Below, one piece after another: positions 34,274 to 46,460 of a stretch of 64,000 bases of DNA. The notes below the pieces were generated by a model. The model did not search any database. It saw only the letters and a list, made by a program, of their open reading frames with translations, and was not told the origin of the DNA. Every line of letters begins with the position of its first letter. The stretch's first letter is position 1. The position numbers were made by a program, and so were the translations under genes. Source of the DNA: Atkinsonella hypoxylon (taxonomy: Eukaryota; Ascomycota; Sordariomycetes; Hypocreales; Clavicipitaceae). Where the stretch lies: contig JFHB01000155.1 in NCBI GenBank assembly GCA_000729835.1, positions 1-64,000 of the forward strand, written 5' to 3'.

Positions 34274-37200
34274 ATAGCACCAAAAGGAACAGGTAAGGGA
34301 AAGAGCATAAGCCCTAAACGGGGTAGTAGTTCTAGTACACTAGCTAATCCAGCTGCTGCTACTAGCTTTCCTAGTCCAGTAAGGTCCCCCCCTCAGCCAG
34401 TAGATTCCTCTTCTAATAAAGAAGATTATACAGCTAAGAAGGCTCTAAAGGAAGCTAGATTAGCTTCTGAAAGAGTAGTGCAAGTCTATAATGTTTAAGC
34501 TGATCTAAAAGCTTAAATAGATAAGCAACAAGAGACCCTAAATAGATTCATTAGGCATAGTGAAGCAAAATAAAGCTAAAATAAAGGTAATATAGCTAAT
34601 TTACTAAGTAAATTAGATACTATAATTACATCTATAGGTAATCTCTCTATAGGTTCTCCCTCTAAGGTAGTAGATCCTATTACTTCTAAAAGAGCTTCTA
34701 AAGTCTCTTTTAAAGCCCCTAAACCTTCTAGTTCCTCTAATAGTGCTACTTTTCTGCCTGCTTTTAATGAAGGCACTATAAAAGAGTTAAATAAGAAGGT
34801 CCACTTAATTCTAGAGGCTACTAAGCTAAAAGGCCCTAAAAATTTTAAACAGTAGAAGCAAGCTTTAACTATTTAATTTAGGGCACTAGGATTCTCTTAA
34901 TTTATTAATAATTCTAGTATAGCTAGTACATTAGTAGATTTAGAGCAAGCTATTATCCTTATGATTATAAGAGATAGTTGCTAATCTGGACCTTAAGCTG
35001 CTATTAGCTGGCATAAGTTCCCTATAGATGCCTATAACGTTCTAGTTAGGCAGTATTTGCAGAGTGCTAAAATACAACGTAGTACACTATATACTAGTTA
35101 TTACAACTTATCGTTTTCGAACTATAAGGGATCTTTAGAGGCCTTTAATGCTGAATTTAATAATTTACTAGCTAGATTACAGCTCTATAGTGTAGCTATT
35201 AATTCTATTGACTAGGTAAATTATTATATTAATGCTTTAAAGAAGACCTTCTCTAGCTGGGCTGAAAGGCAGCGATATTCTATTAGAGCTGCTAGAGCAT
35301 AAGGTCTATCTGTAAAAATGCTAAATTTACAGTTCTTTATAGCTGATTTATTAGAAGAATAAAGAGATAAAAGCTCCTCTATATCTAAAGCTCTTAGTTA
35401 TAAAGCTTCTAACTCTAATGGTTCTAATAATAATAATAAAGCTAACTAAGGAAAGAATCCTCCTAATTAGAAGAAGAATTCCAATTCTAATTCTAATGAT
35501 TCTAATGCCTCTAAAGATACAGATAAAGCCTCTAAGAATAAGAAGAAGTAGAAGGGCTGAAGAAGAAGTAACAAAAACTCTAGGAATAAGGATGGAGAAG
35601 CTGCTTTTGCTATAGGTTGTTATAACCTATCCACTAGCAACTAGGAAACTATAGAATCTGATGATTCTAGCAGTTCTAGTAGTGAAGATTCTTACGATTT
35701 AGATACAGAATCTACTACTAGTGATACTAGTACTACTAGTAATAATACCCCTTCTTTTAACTATTCTAATGGAATAATTAAAAACTCCTTACTATATAAT
35801 ACAGGTTCTACCTATTATATAGTTAACAATAAGGCATTTTTTAGAACTTTTAAGCCTATAAAAAAGGGTAAAACCGCGCCTATTGCTACTGGAGGAGGTC
35901 CTATTTATCCTAAAGGATAAGGAACTGCTGTATTCTAGGTACTAGTTAGTATAAATCTAGCTAAATATAGGCCTTTAGCTCTAAAGGATGCTCTATATTG
36001 CCTAGGTTTAGATACCAACCTAATTAGTGGTCTAAAGCACTATTTAACAGGGGGCACTCTCCTTAGAAATCAGCTATTTCTAGCTAATAGAAGCTGCTGT
36101 AGGCTTCTAAATCCCAAAAAGCATGGTTTCTTCTTACAGCTTAAAGGGCAAGAGACCCCTAGAGTGTGTAAAAACCACGTAAATCTCTCTTATATAGGAT
36201 TTACTAGCAATAGTTATAATGGCGGTTATAATGCTAGTTATTCTATAGAGGTTTAAATCCCTTAACAGCTTGGTTTTAATCTAGAGGAATATAGCTAAAT
36301 CGAGGAATTATCTGATTTTAAAGAAGAAGATAATACCAATAACGATGCTATAGAGCTATTAGCTTTAGTTCCTAAACGGGCTCCTAGTTAGATTCCTTCT
36401 AATAACAGGGATTTAGAAGGTCTAAATCCTAAGTTGCTGGATATTAGAGGAAGTAGCCGTCTAGATCCCTTAAACGAGGCTTGTGGTTCTTAAGAGATCT
36501 AGCAAGATAGAGAGCAATAGGAAGCTAGCTCTAATGATAATTCTAGTAGTATAAATCCTACTGCTTCTTCTTCCTATAAGAAGCTCCTAGAATTAGCTAC
36601 TACTTAGCACGTTAGATTAGGGCATATAGGACTCCCTTTACTAAAGAAGACTGCTTCTATTACTAAAGGTATTCCTAATTTTACAAAAATTAAGGAAAAG
36701 GATTTTAACTGCCTAGCTTGCAACTAAGCTAAAGCTATTAGAAGACCTAGCAAGCATGCTATTCTTAACCCCCCTAGATGTTTAGATATTATAGAGGGAG
36801 ATACTATTAAAATAGAGCCTATACTGCACAATAAGAGGCCTCTAGTTCTTTTTCTAATTAATAGAAAATTACAGTATAAGTAGTCTTTTAATCTAGCTAA
36901 TAAAGAGGGTTCTACTCTCTATAGCTATATTAAAGGCTTCTTTAAGGAGTTAAAGAACTAGTATAACTGCTACCCTAAATACCTTTACTTTAATAGTAGT
37001 ACAGAAATTAATACTAGGTTGCAAGCTTAGCTATCTTCTAAGGGTATTTACTTTAGCACCTCTTGCCTCTATATTTACAAACAGAATAGGCTAATAGAGA
37101 GAGCTATAAGGGTACTTCTAGACTGTTTACGTGCTACTCTACAGTAGTTATAATTACCTCTGTATCTATAGTCTTACATTCTTCCTGCTATAGTAGATTT

Positions 37201-38139
37201 AGTTAATACTACTGCGAATAGTACTAAACTACTAAGTCTTAAACAGCTATATCTAGCTAATTTAGAGCGTTCTAAGACCTATAAGCCTGATTTTTCTAAA
37301 ATTAGAGCTATAGGCTCCTATTGCGAAGTTCTAATCCTATTAGAACAGAGATCTAGGTTGCAGAAGCTAGCTAAAAGAACTATTCCTAGTAGACTTTTAG
37401 CTACGCTAGGTTCTAATGTATATCTAATATATATCCCCTCTAAATAAGCTGTTATTAAGACTAGCTTCGTTAAAATTATAGAAGGAATAGGCTCTATTTC
37501 TTAGGGCATCCCTAAGGTTCCTATTGGTTCTATAGTGAATAATCCTTTAGAGGGAGAAATCAATAAATTAGTGGATAATTATACTCCTAAGTATCCTTAT
37601 CCTAGTTATCTAGATATACTGAATTATCTACTAGAACCTATAGATCAAGCTCTTCTACTAAGCAACCCTATAGAAGCTATAGAGGCCCCTAAAGCCCCTA
37701 TATCTATAGAAGCCCCTTAGGCTAATATAGAACCTATAGAAGCTAAAGCTAAATCTATTGATGCTGATGCTATGGATTTAGATAGAGATATATTTTCCTT
37801 AATCAAGGATCTATACTTTAAGGCAAGGACTAAAGCAGCTATTACTTCTAATAGTAATAAGGATGAACTTCCTAACACGTAGAAGTAAGCCCTAAAAAGC
37901 TCTGCTAAGCAGCATTAGATAGAAGCTACCTATAGCGAATTTAAGCAGCTATTAGCTGCTGGAACCTTTAAATTTATAGGGAAAGACTAAGTACCTAAGG
38001 GCCGAAGAGTTCTAAAGAATAGGCTTGTTTACAGGCTTAAAAAGGATAAAGAAAATAATCCTATTAAATATAAGGCCCGCCTTGTTGCTAAGGGATTTAT
38101 ATAAATAGAAGGTTAAGATTACCTAGAGACCTTTGCTGC
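34274..38139 (+). pseudogene. Copia-1 gag-pol polyprotein, part 1 (copy C)
   Basis: Same frame as copies A and B. The start codon has become ATA (34274-34276, from ATG), so the copy lost initiation as well as many internal codons. Gag, protease, integrase and the start of the reverse transcriptase (KARLVAKGF near 38070) are present, ending at ...LETFAA where Gypsy-3 inserted. Frame-keeping: 3866 bp here plus 1369 bp at 44133-45501 gives 5235 bp, exactly 1745 codons, so no frameshift was gained. The open piece at 37535-37720 is a gap between stops. Confidence 0.9.
38135..38139 (+). other. Target-site duplication of Gypsy-3 (left)
   Basis: GCTGC, matched exactly by 44128-44132. Copies A and B show one uninterrupted GCTGC(A) at the same codons. 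Confidence 0.92.
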
Positions 38140-38477
38140 TGTCACGGCCATAAGGGAAAGATCAAATGGTCTTATTAGGCTCTATCAACGAAGACTCTAA
38201 GATAGAGAGGAAAGGAGGAAAAAGGAGGCAAAGCCTCTATAGGTGCCTGAGGGCTACAAGATTAACGGACCCTAGTGGAGTTAACACCCTAAAGTAGGGT
38301 TACGTCTAGTGCATCTAACGGTCTAACGTTATTCTGTAACAGTTTAAGGTTTTTCTAAAGAAGACCTAAGGTCCTACAGCTTAAGCTAGCACTAATAGTG
38401 TAGCTAACTTAAAACACCTTAATATTAAGGTAATAAATAACAATAAAGCATTATGCTAAGGGCTTATAACTGTTACA
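38140..38477 (-). repeat. 3' LTR of Gypsy-3
   Basis: 338 bp. The outer (left) ~200 bp keep C/G (TGTCACGGCC, ATCAACGAAG, GTGCCTGAGG) where the partner LTR has T/A. The inner ~140 bp are converted (TTATAACTGTTACA). Confidence 0.9.
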
Positions 38478-38489
38478 CTACCCCCTTCT
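38478..38489 (-). other. Polypurine tract of Gypsy-3
   Basis: CTACCCCCTTCT on the + strand, that is AGAAGGGGGTAG on the - strand, adjoining the 3' LTR. It sets the element's orientation. Confidence 0.7.
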
Positions 38490-41400
38490 AAACCTAATAT
38501 CGTTAGACAATATTAAAGGTTTTACCTATATTATATAGGTCTTTTCCTCTTTATTATAGCATCCTTAGCAGCTATATTGTTATTGCTGTATTCTACTATA
38601 GCTTTATTATTAGTAGCTGTAACTAACTATTTCTATAGTCTTATTAGCAGTTCTACAGTATCTAGATACTTCTTATAAAATTTAACTAAGGCTGCTGCTA
38701 TATTAGCTAAATTCCTTGCTAGATACTATTAATTATCTAGGTTGTAACTCTTCTAACTAACTTAATATTCTAAGGTTTTATTCTAACCTTTTAATCTAAA
38801 GGCTAGTACCTAGTTAACTTTATACTTTATTTAGCCTTAGATTTCTTATAGTTTCTTTAGTGTAATTAGCTGCTAAGGCAATAGATTAATTAGTGCCTTC
38901 TATAGCCTATCTATATAAAACAATAGAGAACCTTTAAACTAGTCTAGAACATCTAAGATAAAGCTATAGCCTCTCTTTTTAATTATTAACTATAGACTAG
39001 TATATTAAGAATCTAGTTAAGTAGTTAGAGCTAAAGTTATAAAGCCTTTCTTCTATATATAGACTTTATTGCCTATATTAAAGTTAACTTCTCTTCTTTT
39101 CTAATTAGCTTAGTTCTCTTATACCTTTTAGGCTTTAACTGCATTTTGCTATATAAGGTCTTATACCTCCTTTATTTATATAATAATATTTTAAGCAACT
39201 TATACCCTTTCTAAATTAATAAGATTAAATAGTTTATTATCTAATACTAATAGATTCTATAGTAGTTAACCTAATAATACCTAAAGAGAATATATATTTA
39301 ATAATAAGTACTATAAAACGTTATATATAAAGTCTAAAGCAAGAAGGTAAACACTTTACTATTTCTAATACTAGTTAATATAGAATCTTAGCTTTTAATC
39401 TAATTCCTAATTTATAATTTCTATAGCTCTCTAGGTTTATAGGTGTAAAGAACTTCTATAGTAATGTTTTATACTAGTTAGCTTATTAATTGTTTCTAAG
39501 AATTCTAATATAAAAGAGCTAGTATTATTGCTAATCTAAACACTAGGTAAGCTAAGGAAACAGTATATATATTAATAATACTGTTGTATAATCTTTTCTA
39601 CTGTATCTATCTTATAGCCTAAAAGAGTAGCTATTAGGCAACTAAATTTGCAAATAAATACCTAGATATAGTTATAGCTAAATTTATCTAGAGGTATATT
39701 CTTACTATTAATAACTACCTACTTCTATACTTTATTTAGTACTAGTAGAGAGTATAATAAGCCTAGAGTCTTATTATAGTAAGGTTTATTACAGTTATAG
39801 TTTAAACAATTCTTTATAAAGGTTTAGATATTACAGTTTATTCCTTACTACTAATATTGCCTTTTAATAAGATTAATTGTTTTATATTAACCTCTATAGG
39901 CAAAAATAGGTAGTGTATAAGCTTTATAAATTAATGCTATATATAAAAAGATCTTTCTATTACTAGTTTAAACTAAAACTACTAGCTTTTTATTATAGAA
40001 ACCTAGACCTTATTCTTTATTTTCTTTAACAATTAGGTTTACTAGGTTTGCTCCTTAAAGTCTTCTTTATACACTTAATATTGTTATATTATTAATTTAA
40101 TTAAGCAGTATTATCTTAAAGGTTTAGTCTAAAGCTTCTTAGGCTTTAATAGTAGAAGTATTAATAGTTTTCCTTAATAAGGTATTAGTAACAATATTAT
40201 CCTTTCCCTTTTAATACTAAAAAGTAATATTAAAGTTAGTAAGGAAATTAGCCTATTTAACTTAATGCATTAACAGTAGCCTCTTAGTAGACTAATATAA
40301 TAGCGCTTAGTAATTAGTAACAATAAAGAATTAAGTACTAAGCAGCTTAGGTTTAAAGTGCTATAACGTTTAAACTACAGCTAATATTTCTTAATTCTAG
40401 ATAGAATAGGCTTATTCTGCTAGTGTTATAGTCTTACTAAAGTATTTAATAGGTTTTTATTTATTGTTGTCTTATAACTATATAATTACTTCTTCTATAG
40501 CGTTATAAGAAGCATTAGTCTCTACTTAGGTTTTTCTACTAGGTTAAAAGAAAGCTAGTATAGGTGCTTAAGTAGCTAACTTCTTTATTAAATTAAATGC
40601 TTATTATTGTTCTAGTTTAATAATAAAGGTTATATCTTTCTTAAGTAAGTAATTTAGTAGTTCTACTATATTGCTAAAGTAACTATAGAATATATAGATA
40701 TAATTATATAACCTAAGGAAGGATCTTAGTGCAGTCTTAGAAGTTAGATCTTTAATCTTTTAGCTAGTAATAGCTTTAATCTTAGCTAGATTAATTTATA
40801 TACCTTTTCTAACTTTAATTATTACACCTAAGTAGTTAATACTTTTTATATTAAACTAGGATTTCTTAATATTACCTTTAAGATTAGCTTTATATAATTA
40901 GTAAATAACTTCTTTAACTTAAGACTAATAAACCTCTTCTACTTTATTATCTATATAGATTAGAACATTATTAGTATAAGCATTAGTAAAAAGGTTAAGT
41001 AATTTATTAAGTTAAGCGTTAATAAATAACTACTACTAAGCTAGTTTAACTTTTAATCTAAAGGGAAGTACTTTCTACTAGAATATTCCTTAGTAAGTTT
41101 AAAAGGCAGTTAGATATTAGGAGTTTACTTTAATTAATATCTAATTAAAAGCTTTAATAACATTAATCTTACTTATTCTTTTAGCTTATTAGCAATTAGT
41201 AATAGTTTCTTTAATGTTTAAAGTAGAAACTAATTAAAGCTTTAGGAAGTTATTAATCTATTAATAATCTTAGTAGAAATGCCTCTTACTAGAGTAAGGT
41301 TTTAGGGTAAAGACATTTAATGTAGGTTTATTAGCTATATAGGGTTTAATTAATCTAGCTTCTAATAGTTCTTTAATAGCTTTCTTTTCTAAAGGAAAGT

Positions 41401-41760
41401 ATTTAAGAGAAGTTCTATATATAGAAGAGGAACCTAATAATAGTTTAGCTAGTTTTAATATAATATTATAACTAAAGCAGCTAGGTAGTAACACTACAGT
41501 AGCTTTCTTTAAAAAGAATCCTTCTAGATATATTAACTATAAAGAAATTAACTTTCTTACTAACTTAATATACTTTAGGTCCTTATTCTTATAGAAAGAA
41601 ATAGTTTTACCTATATATATCTTCTACTGTACTTATACTCTAAGGGCTTAAAGACTAACTATAGATAGTAAAACTATTTAATTAATAAAGGCAATAGCTT
41701 TATTAGGTATCTATAACCTCTTCTATTGCAATTAATAGAGGTTAGCTTTAATTTAAGCTT
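38490..41760 (-). pseudogene. Gypsy-3 pol remnant (RT-RNase H-IN)
   Basis: Read on the - strand. RT begins in the open stretch 41494-41270 (KAIKELLEARLIKPYIANKP, then VFTLKPYSSKRHFY); the catalytic box is YTNN (40988-40977) in place of YTDD; connection and RNase H follow (FLRLYNYIYIFYSYF, then SRKTQVETNASYNA near 40530). Integrase-like sequence lies near 39930-39300, with TLPIFAYKRL before the zinc-binding region and LPSVQISNNTSSFISEF in the core. Stops are TAA/TAG throughout. Family assignment is firm; the domain limits are approximate, and I did not verify that every domain keeps the same frame. Confidence 0.82.
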
Positions 41761-42449
41761 ATAGCTCTATTATATTAACTAGAGGTTTAGTTAAATCTTC
41801 CTTTAGAGTTAAAGTAACCTCTTCTTAAGGATTTAAGTGTTTTAGGATTTAATAAATTAAATACTTTTCCTAATTAATTTAATTGTTTATTCTCTAGTTA
41901 TATTATAAAGTATCTTTTTAAATTGCAGAATTAACTTTCTTCTCTTATAGGTTTAGTATTATAGCTAATAAGAACTTTACATTATTAAGTTAATTCTTTA
42001 ACTATATAATTCTTTTGCTTTAAGAATATAACTAAACATCTTAAGCTACTAGCTACTTTTAACTAATAAATATATTATAACTTATATTAGCAATATAGAA
42101 CCTCTATTTAATAAATTATTATCTATTTAGCTCTATTATTCCTTTAACTAAGTAAGTAACTTTTTTAGCACTTTAATTATAATAATTAGATAGAGATATA
42201 GGCGTTAATAGCTTCTTAAGAACCTATTTTAATAACTTCTTAGCTTACTTAGCTACTTAGCAGCTAACTAGTAATAAAATATCTACTTCTATATTATATA
42301 AAGCTTAGATCTTAAATCCTAATCTATATAACTATAACTGTATAGGAATTATAAATAAATTTAGGTTTTTATTACTAATTCTAGCTACCTATAGTATTTT
42401 AACTACTATAGAGACTTTTAGTAGTGCTTCTAGTTTTCTAAATTAGAAG

Positions 42450-43700
42450 ATAAACTAGAAAACTAAGAATTCTCTTCTTCTTCTATTACTTTTTTAGTAG
42501 CAGTAATCTTCTTTTTATTAAGGTAATTATAGGTAAGGTATCCCTTTTCTTTATAATTAAAGTATTAGCCTTTAGCTAATACTTACTCTCTTTTGTAGGA
42601 AGAGTTCCTAATTTCTAGTAACTTATAGTTACTTCTACTAGCTTTAGAAGAACAGTAAGGTTCCTTTTTAATAGCTTTATAGGCCTTCTTAATGTTAAGT
42701 TCTTTTCTCTTCTATTAGCGTTCCTTAGCAATTTACTTATAGGCTAACGCTGCATTAGCTATATAACTAGAAAATACCTTATAGCTAACGTTAAGGTCTT
42801 TAGACTTTATTAATAAGGTAGAGTTTAGGTAAGTAGAGATATATTTATAAAGTATACTCTTTCTCTTGCTTACTAGAATATTAGCCTTATCTATAAGCTT
42901 ATTAATCTAACTAATATATATATTAATGTTTTTATTAAGAGGATTATAGACTATATCCTAAAGGGCTTTATAAGCGTATATAGCTTTATTAAAGTCCTAA
43001 TATATAGCAGCAAGAGTAGCAATTATTTTAGTAAAGTTTCTAAAGGGATTTATTAAGGTTTTACTATATTAAGACTCTAAAAGATCTACAGTAGCGCTAG
43101 ATATAGCTAAGTAGATAATAGTTATATAACTGCATTTAGTCTTAAAGACTTTAATGTTTTCTGCAATTTTATTAGCTACTCTATTAACCTAGGCGTTAAA
43201 GCCTTTACTTAATTTACTATTAAAGATTAAGGGATTAGTTTCTACCTTCTTTACTTTTCTATTGTAATAAGGGTTAAAGGCATCTATATTACTATTAGGA
43301 TTAAATAGTTAAAAAGCTTTAATAGTAGCTTTCTTTACTAGTTTAAACATTAAACTAAAAACACTATTAGCTAAAGTTACACTACAACTATATTCTCTTT
43401 AAAACTATTATTCTTCTTTTAGTTAAGTAATTTTAATATTACTTTCTTTTAACGCTTAAAGAAGTTCCTTTATATATTCTAAGTCTTTACTTATAGCTTT
43501 AGGTTAATCTTCTTTTAATCTAGGTTCTTTAGGATTATTTTCTAACTTAGATAATATTAAGCTAGAGTCTTCTTCTAAGCTAAGCCTAGGTTCTTTAGAG
43601 CTATCTTCTTAAACTTCTAGCTCTTCTATCTTAAAGCTTACTAGGTGTATAGTTCTTCTTGTAATTATATATATAAATCTATATAATTCTTTTTCTTATT
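42450..43700 (-). pseudogene. Gypsy-3 Gag remnant with damaged zinc knuckle
   Basis: Upstream of pol on the - strand. Near 42600-42500 the frame reads QYFNYKEKGYLTYNYLNKKK, which fits a CCHC zinc knuckle (CFNCKEKGHL..C pattern) with Cys and His converted to Tyr by TGT/CAT to TAT changes. The region further upstream is charged and helical, as expected for a capsid. The start codon cannot be fixed. Confidence 0.65.
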
Positions 43701-43789
43701 AAAACAGCTAATATAAGTAAAATAAAAGGGTAAAAGTCTATATTTATTTATTGCTTAAGCAGTAAATAAAAACAGCAATCTTAGAGTAA

Positions 43790-44127
43790 TATTATAGCTA
43801 TAAAGGAAAGATTAAATAGTCTTATTAGGCTCTATTAATAAAGACTCTAAGATAGAGAGAAAAGGAGAAAAAAGGAGGTAAAGCCTCTATAGGTACCTAA
43901 GGGCTATAAGATTAACGAACTCTAGTGGAGTTAACACCCTAAAGTAGGGTTACGTCTAGTGTATCTAATAGTCTAACGTTGTTCTACAACAGTCCGAGGT
44001 TTTTCTAAAGAAGACCTAAGGTCCTGCAGCTTAAGCTAGCGCTAACAGCGTGGCCAACTCGGAACACCTTAATATTAAGGTAACAGATAACAATAAGGCA
44101 TCGTGCCGAGGGCTCGTGACCGTTACA
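43790..44127 (-). repeat. 5' LTR of Gypsy-3
   Basis: 338 bp. Here the outer (right) ~140 bp keep C/G (GCGTGGCCAACTCGG, GTGCCGAGGGCTCGTGACCG) and the inner ~200 bp are converted (TATTATAGCTATAAAGG). This is the mirror image of the partner LTR at 38140-38477. Confidence 0.9.
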
Positions 44128-44132
44128 GCTGC
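44128..44132 (+). other. Target-site duplication of Gypsy-3 (right)
   Basis: GCTGC, after which the Copia-1 frame resumes at AACTAGTATTCCTCC. Confidence 0.92.
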
Positions 44133-45501
44133 AACTAGTATTCCTCCTAGCTGGCGTATATTATTAGCTCTTGCAGCTTTTAATAACTAGGAAGTTAAGC
44201 AAATCGACTTTATAGGAGCGTTTTTAAATAGCAAACTAAAGGAAGCTATTTATATGGAAATCCTAGATAGATTCGTTGAATTTGCAGAAGCAACGCCATC
44301 AGTAGCTAAGCTGCTAAAAAGCTGTAATTACAAGCCCTCTAAAGAGCAAGTAATTAAGCTAGAAAAATCCCTCTATAGTCTAAAGCAAAGTCCTAGAGAA
44401 TAGCAGCAAATTCTAACAGAATTACTTTAAAAGCATGGATTTAAACCTCTTATATTAGACCCAGCAGTCTTTTATAACCCAGCTATATCTACGTATATTG
44501 CTACTTACGTAGATAACTGTCTTCTAATTGGTCTAAATCTAAGCTATATTAACAAGCTAAAGAAGCTATTACATAAAGCTTATCTAATAGAAGATAGAAG
44601 ACCAGCAGAATTTTTTCTAGGCGTTTAAATCACCTATAATAGGTCTAAAAGGTCTATTAAAATCTATTAATCTTAATATATTCTTGAAGCCCTAGAGAGA
44701 TTCAAAATGCTAGATGCTAAGCTAGCTTCTATCCCTATACAGCTAGGAATTCTAAAGCAACTAGTTACAAAACTTCTCTTAAAATCCGATTATAAGCTTT
44801 ATTAAAGCATAATAGGCACTATAATGTACCTAATGTTGCTAACTAGGGCTAATATTGCTTTTTCCGTTTAGTGGCTATTAACCTTTCTAGCTAAGCCCTA
44901 TATAGAGCACCTAAATGCCTCTAAGCACCTCCTAAGGTACTTAAGTGGTACTAGAAGCTTTGCTATTATTTATAAGCGTTCTATACTACTAGGGTCTTCT
45001 TCTAAAGCTTTTAGCTCTAAAGAAGTACTTAAGACCCTCCTTGGTTATTACGATAGCGATTTTGCTGGTGATAAAGTCTCTTCTAAATCAACCTATGCTT
45101 ATCTATATAAGCTAGCTAGTGGACCTATTAGCTGGAAATCAAAGAAAGCTAGTACTATTGCTCTTTCTACATTAGAAGCAGAATCTAATGCATTATCTAA
45201 AGCTATTAGGGAATTAGAGTAGCTCTACAGCCTTTTTAAGGAGATAAAGCTGCCTTTAACCCCTCCTATTTCTATTAGGTGTAATAATTAAGGCGCTATA
45301 GTTACTGCTTACAACCTAACGTTGTATAGTAGAACTAAGCACACCCTTTTGAAGTTTAACTACATTAGGGAAAAGATTCGTAAAGGTATAGCTAAGGTTA
45401 GTTATATTAATACAAATTAGATGCTAGCAGATAGCCTAACTAAGCCTCTTACTATTCAAAAGCATCAACAATTCATTAAGTTACTAGAGCTTTCTAGCTA
45501 G
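44133..45501 (+). pseudogene. Copia-1 gag-pol polyprotein, part 2 (copy C): RT and RNase H
   Basis: Continuation after Gypsy-3. The reverse transcriptase shows FIGAFLNSKLKEAIYME near 44212, the YVDN box (TACGTAGATAAC near 44507) where YVDD is expected, and FYNPAISTYIATYV before it. RNase H follows: GPISWKSKKASTIALSTLEAE near 45121-45183. The C-terminal segment KHTLLKFNYIREKIRKGIAK and MLADSLTKPL is well preserved. Ends at the TAG 45499-45501, the same place as in copies A and B. Confidence 0.9.
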
Positions 45502-45742
45502 CTTATAAAAGCAACAAAAAACACTTAAAAAATCGAAAAGCAACGAAAAAACAGTTAAAAATCGAAAACAACAAAAACAATCAATAACAACTAGTTATAT
45601 TCAACTATAACTACCCTGGAATTGCTGGAATTGGTTATGTTATTTAGTCCTGTTATTAGTACTGTATTTTCGTTGGTTAATTCTAACTTAGATATCCTTT
45701 AAAGGAGCTAAGTTGCTTATAGAACTGGTTACTTCTTACATT

Positions 45743-45753
45743 TCTAGAGGGAG
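45743..45753 (+). other. Polypurine tract of Copia-1 copy C
   Basis: TCTAGAGGGAG, adjoining the 3' LTR. Confidence 0.72.
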
Positions 45754-46460
45754 TGTGAAAAATAAGCTACCCTGTATAGCCTATTTTTATGCTTGCTAGT
45801 TGCCTGTTAGTTGCTCTATTACGTAACCCTAACTAGGTCTTGTTACGTTAATTTTTAGTAGAGATATCGCTGTTACTAGATGCAAAACATCTAGAATCGA
45901 CTAAGGTAAAGTTACCTAACCTATAGTTAACTTTAACAGCGATTTTCTCTACAACTAGCAGTGGTAGAAATTCAAGAAGTATATTATTCGAAAGCTAAGA
46001 ATTAGGGCTATCTAATAGTATAATTGTTAGATAGAGTTGCTTATAAGGGTTACTTATTATTAGTAGAATTTGTTAAATTGTGCATATAGGCGTCTCGTTT
46101 GTATAGCTGTAAGTTGATTTTTTTGTTTTTATATAGTAAATCTTTTTGCGGAAATTATAAAGTGGCCTATAAGCTCCTTCTAGCGACTACAGCCTGCTAA
46201 TATAGTCGGTAGGTCTATAAGGGACTAGAAAGATTTAAGATTCTACCCTCACTAACTTGTTCGTTACAGTGCTCTTAATATAAAGATACTACTATTACAG
46301 TTATCTATTGCCTCTACGTGATCTATACTATACACTACAGCTTGATTTAGGCCGCTGCTGCTTCCACTACGTGATAATTGCTAGGAGCAATTACAGGTGC
46401 TAAATATAAGAGACCACTACCCTCTTCTATCTAGTCCTGTAATCCCTATTATTTTCAATA
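45754..46460 (+). repeat. 3' LTR of Copia-1 copy C
   Basis: 707 bp, equal in length to the 5' LTR. Begins TGTGAAAAATAAG where other copies have TGTTAAAAATAAG. Ends ATTTTCAATA followed by the ATACT duplication. Confidence 0.92.

Larger units (their letters stand above)
38140..44127 (-). mobile_element. Gypsy-3, full-length Gypsy element inserted in Copia-1 copy C
   Basis: 5988 bp with 338-bp LTRs (TGTCACGGCC...GACCGTTACA) and a perfect GCTGC duplication. Orientation is - strand: a pyrimidine run CCCCCTTCT lies just inside the left LTR (polypurine tract read on -), and Gag, RT and integrase run right to left. The youngest insertion that can be ordered in this nest, yet its interior is among the most converted, so conversion acted after all insertions or repeatedly. 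Confidence 0.9.
32598..46460 (+). mobile_element. Copia-1 copy C, full-length, inserted in Gypsy-2 and split by Gypsy-3
   Basis: The best-preserved structure of the family: two 707-bp LTRs, perfect ATACT target-site duplication, primer-binding site, leader, polyprotein, polypurine tract. It interrupts Gypsy-2 pol between RNase H and integrase, which fixes the insertion order. Gypsy-3 later landed in its reverse transcriptase region, with GCTGC duplicated. Without Gypsy-3 and one GCTGC copy it measures about 7.87 kb, the same as copy B. Confidence 0.93.

Noticed and set aside
35418..35615. Ile/Arg/Lys-rich + frame at 35418-35615
   Set aside because: Out-of-frame reading of the Asn/Ser/Lys-rich part of Copia-1 Gag.
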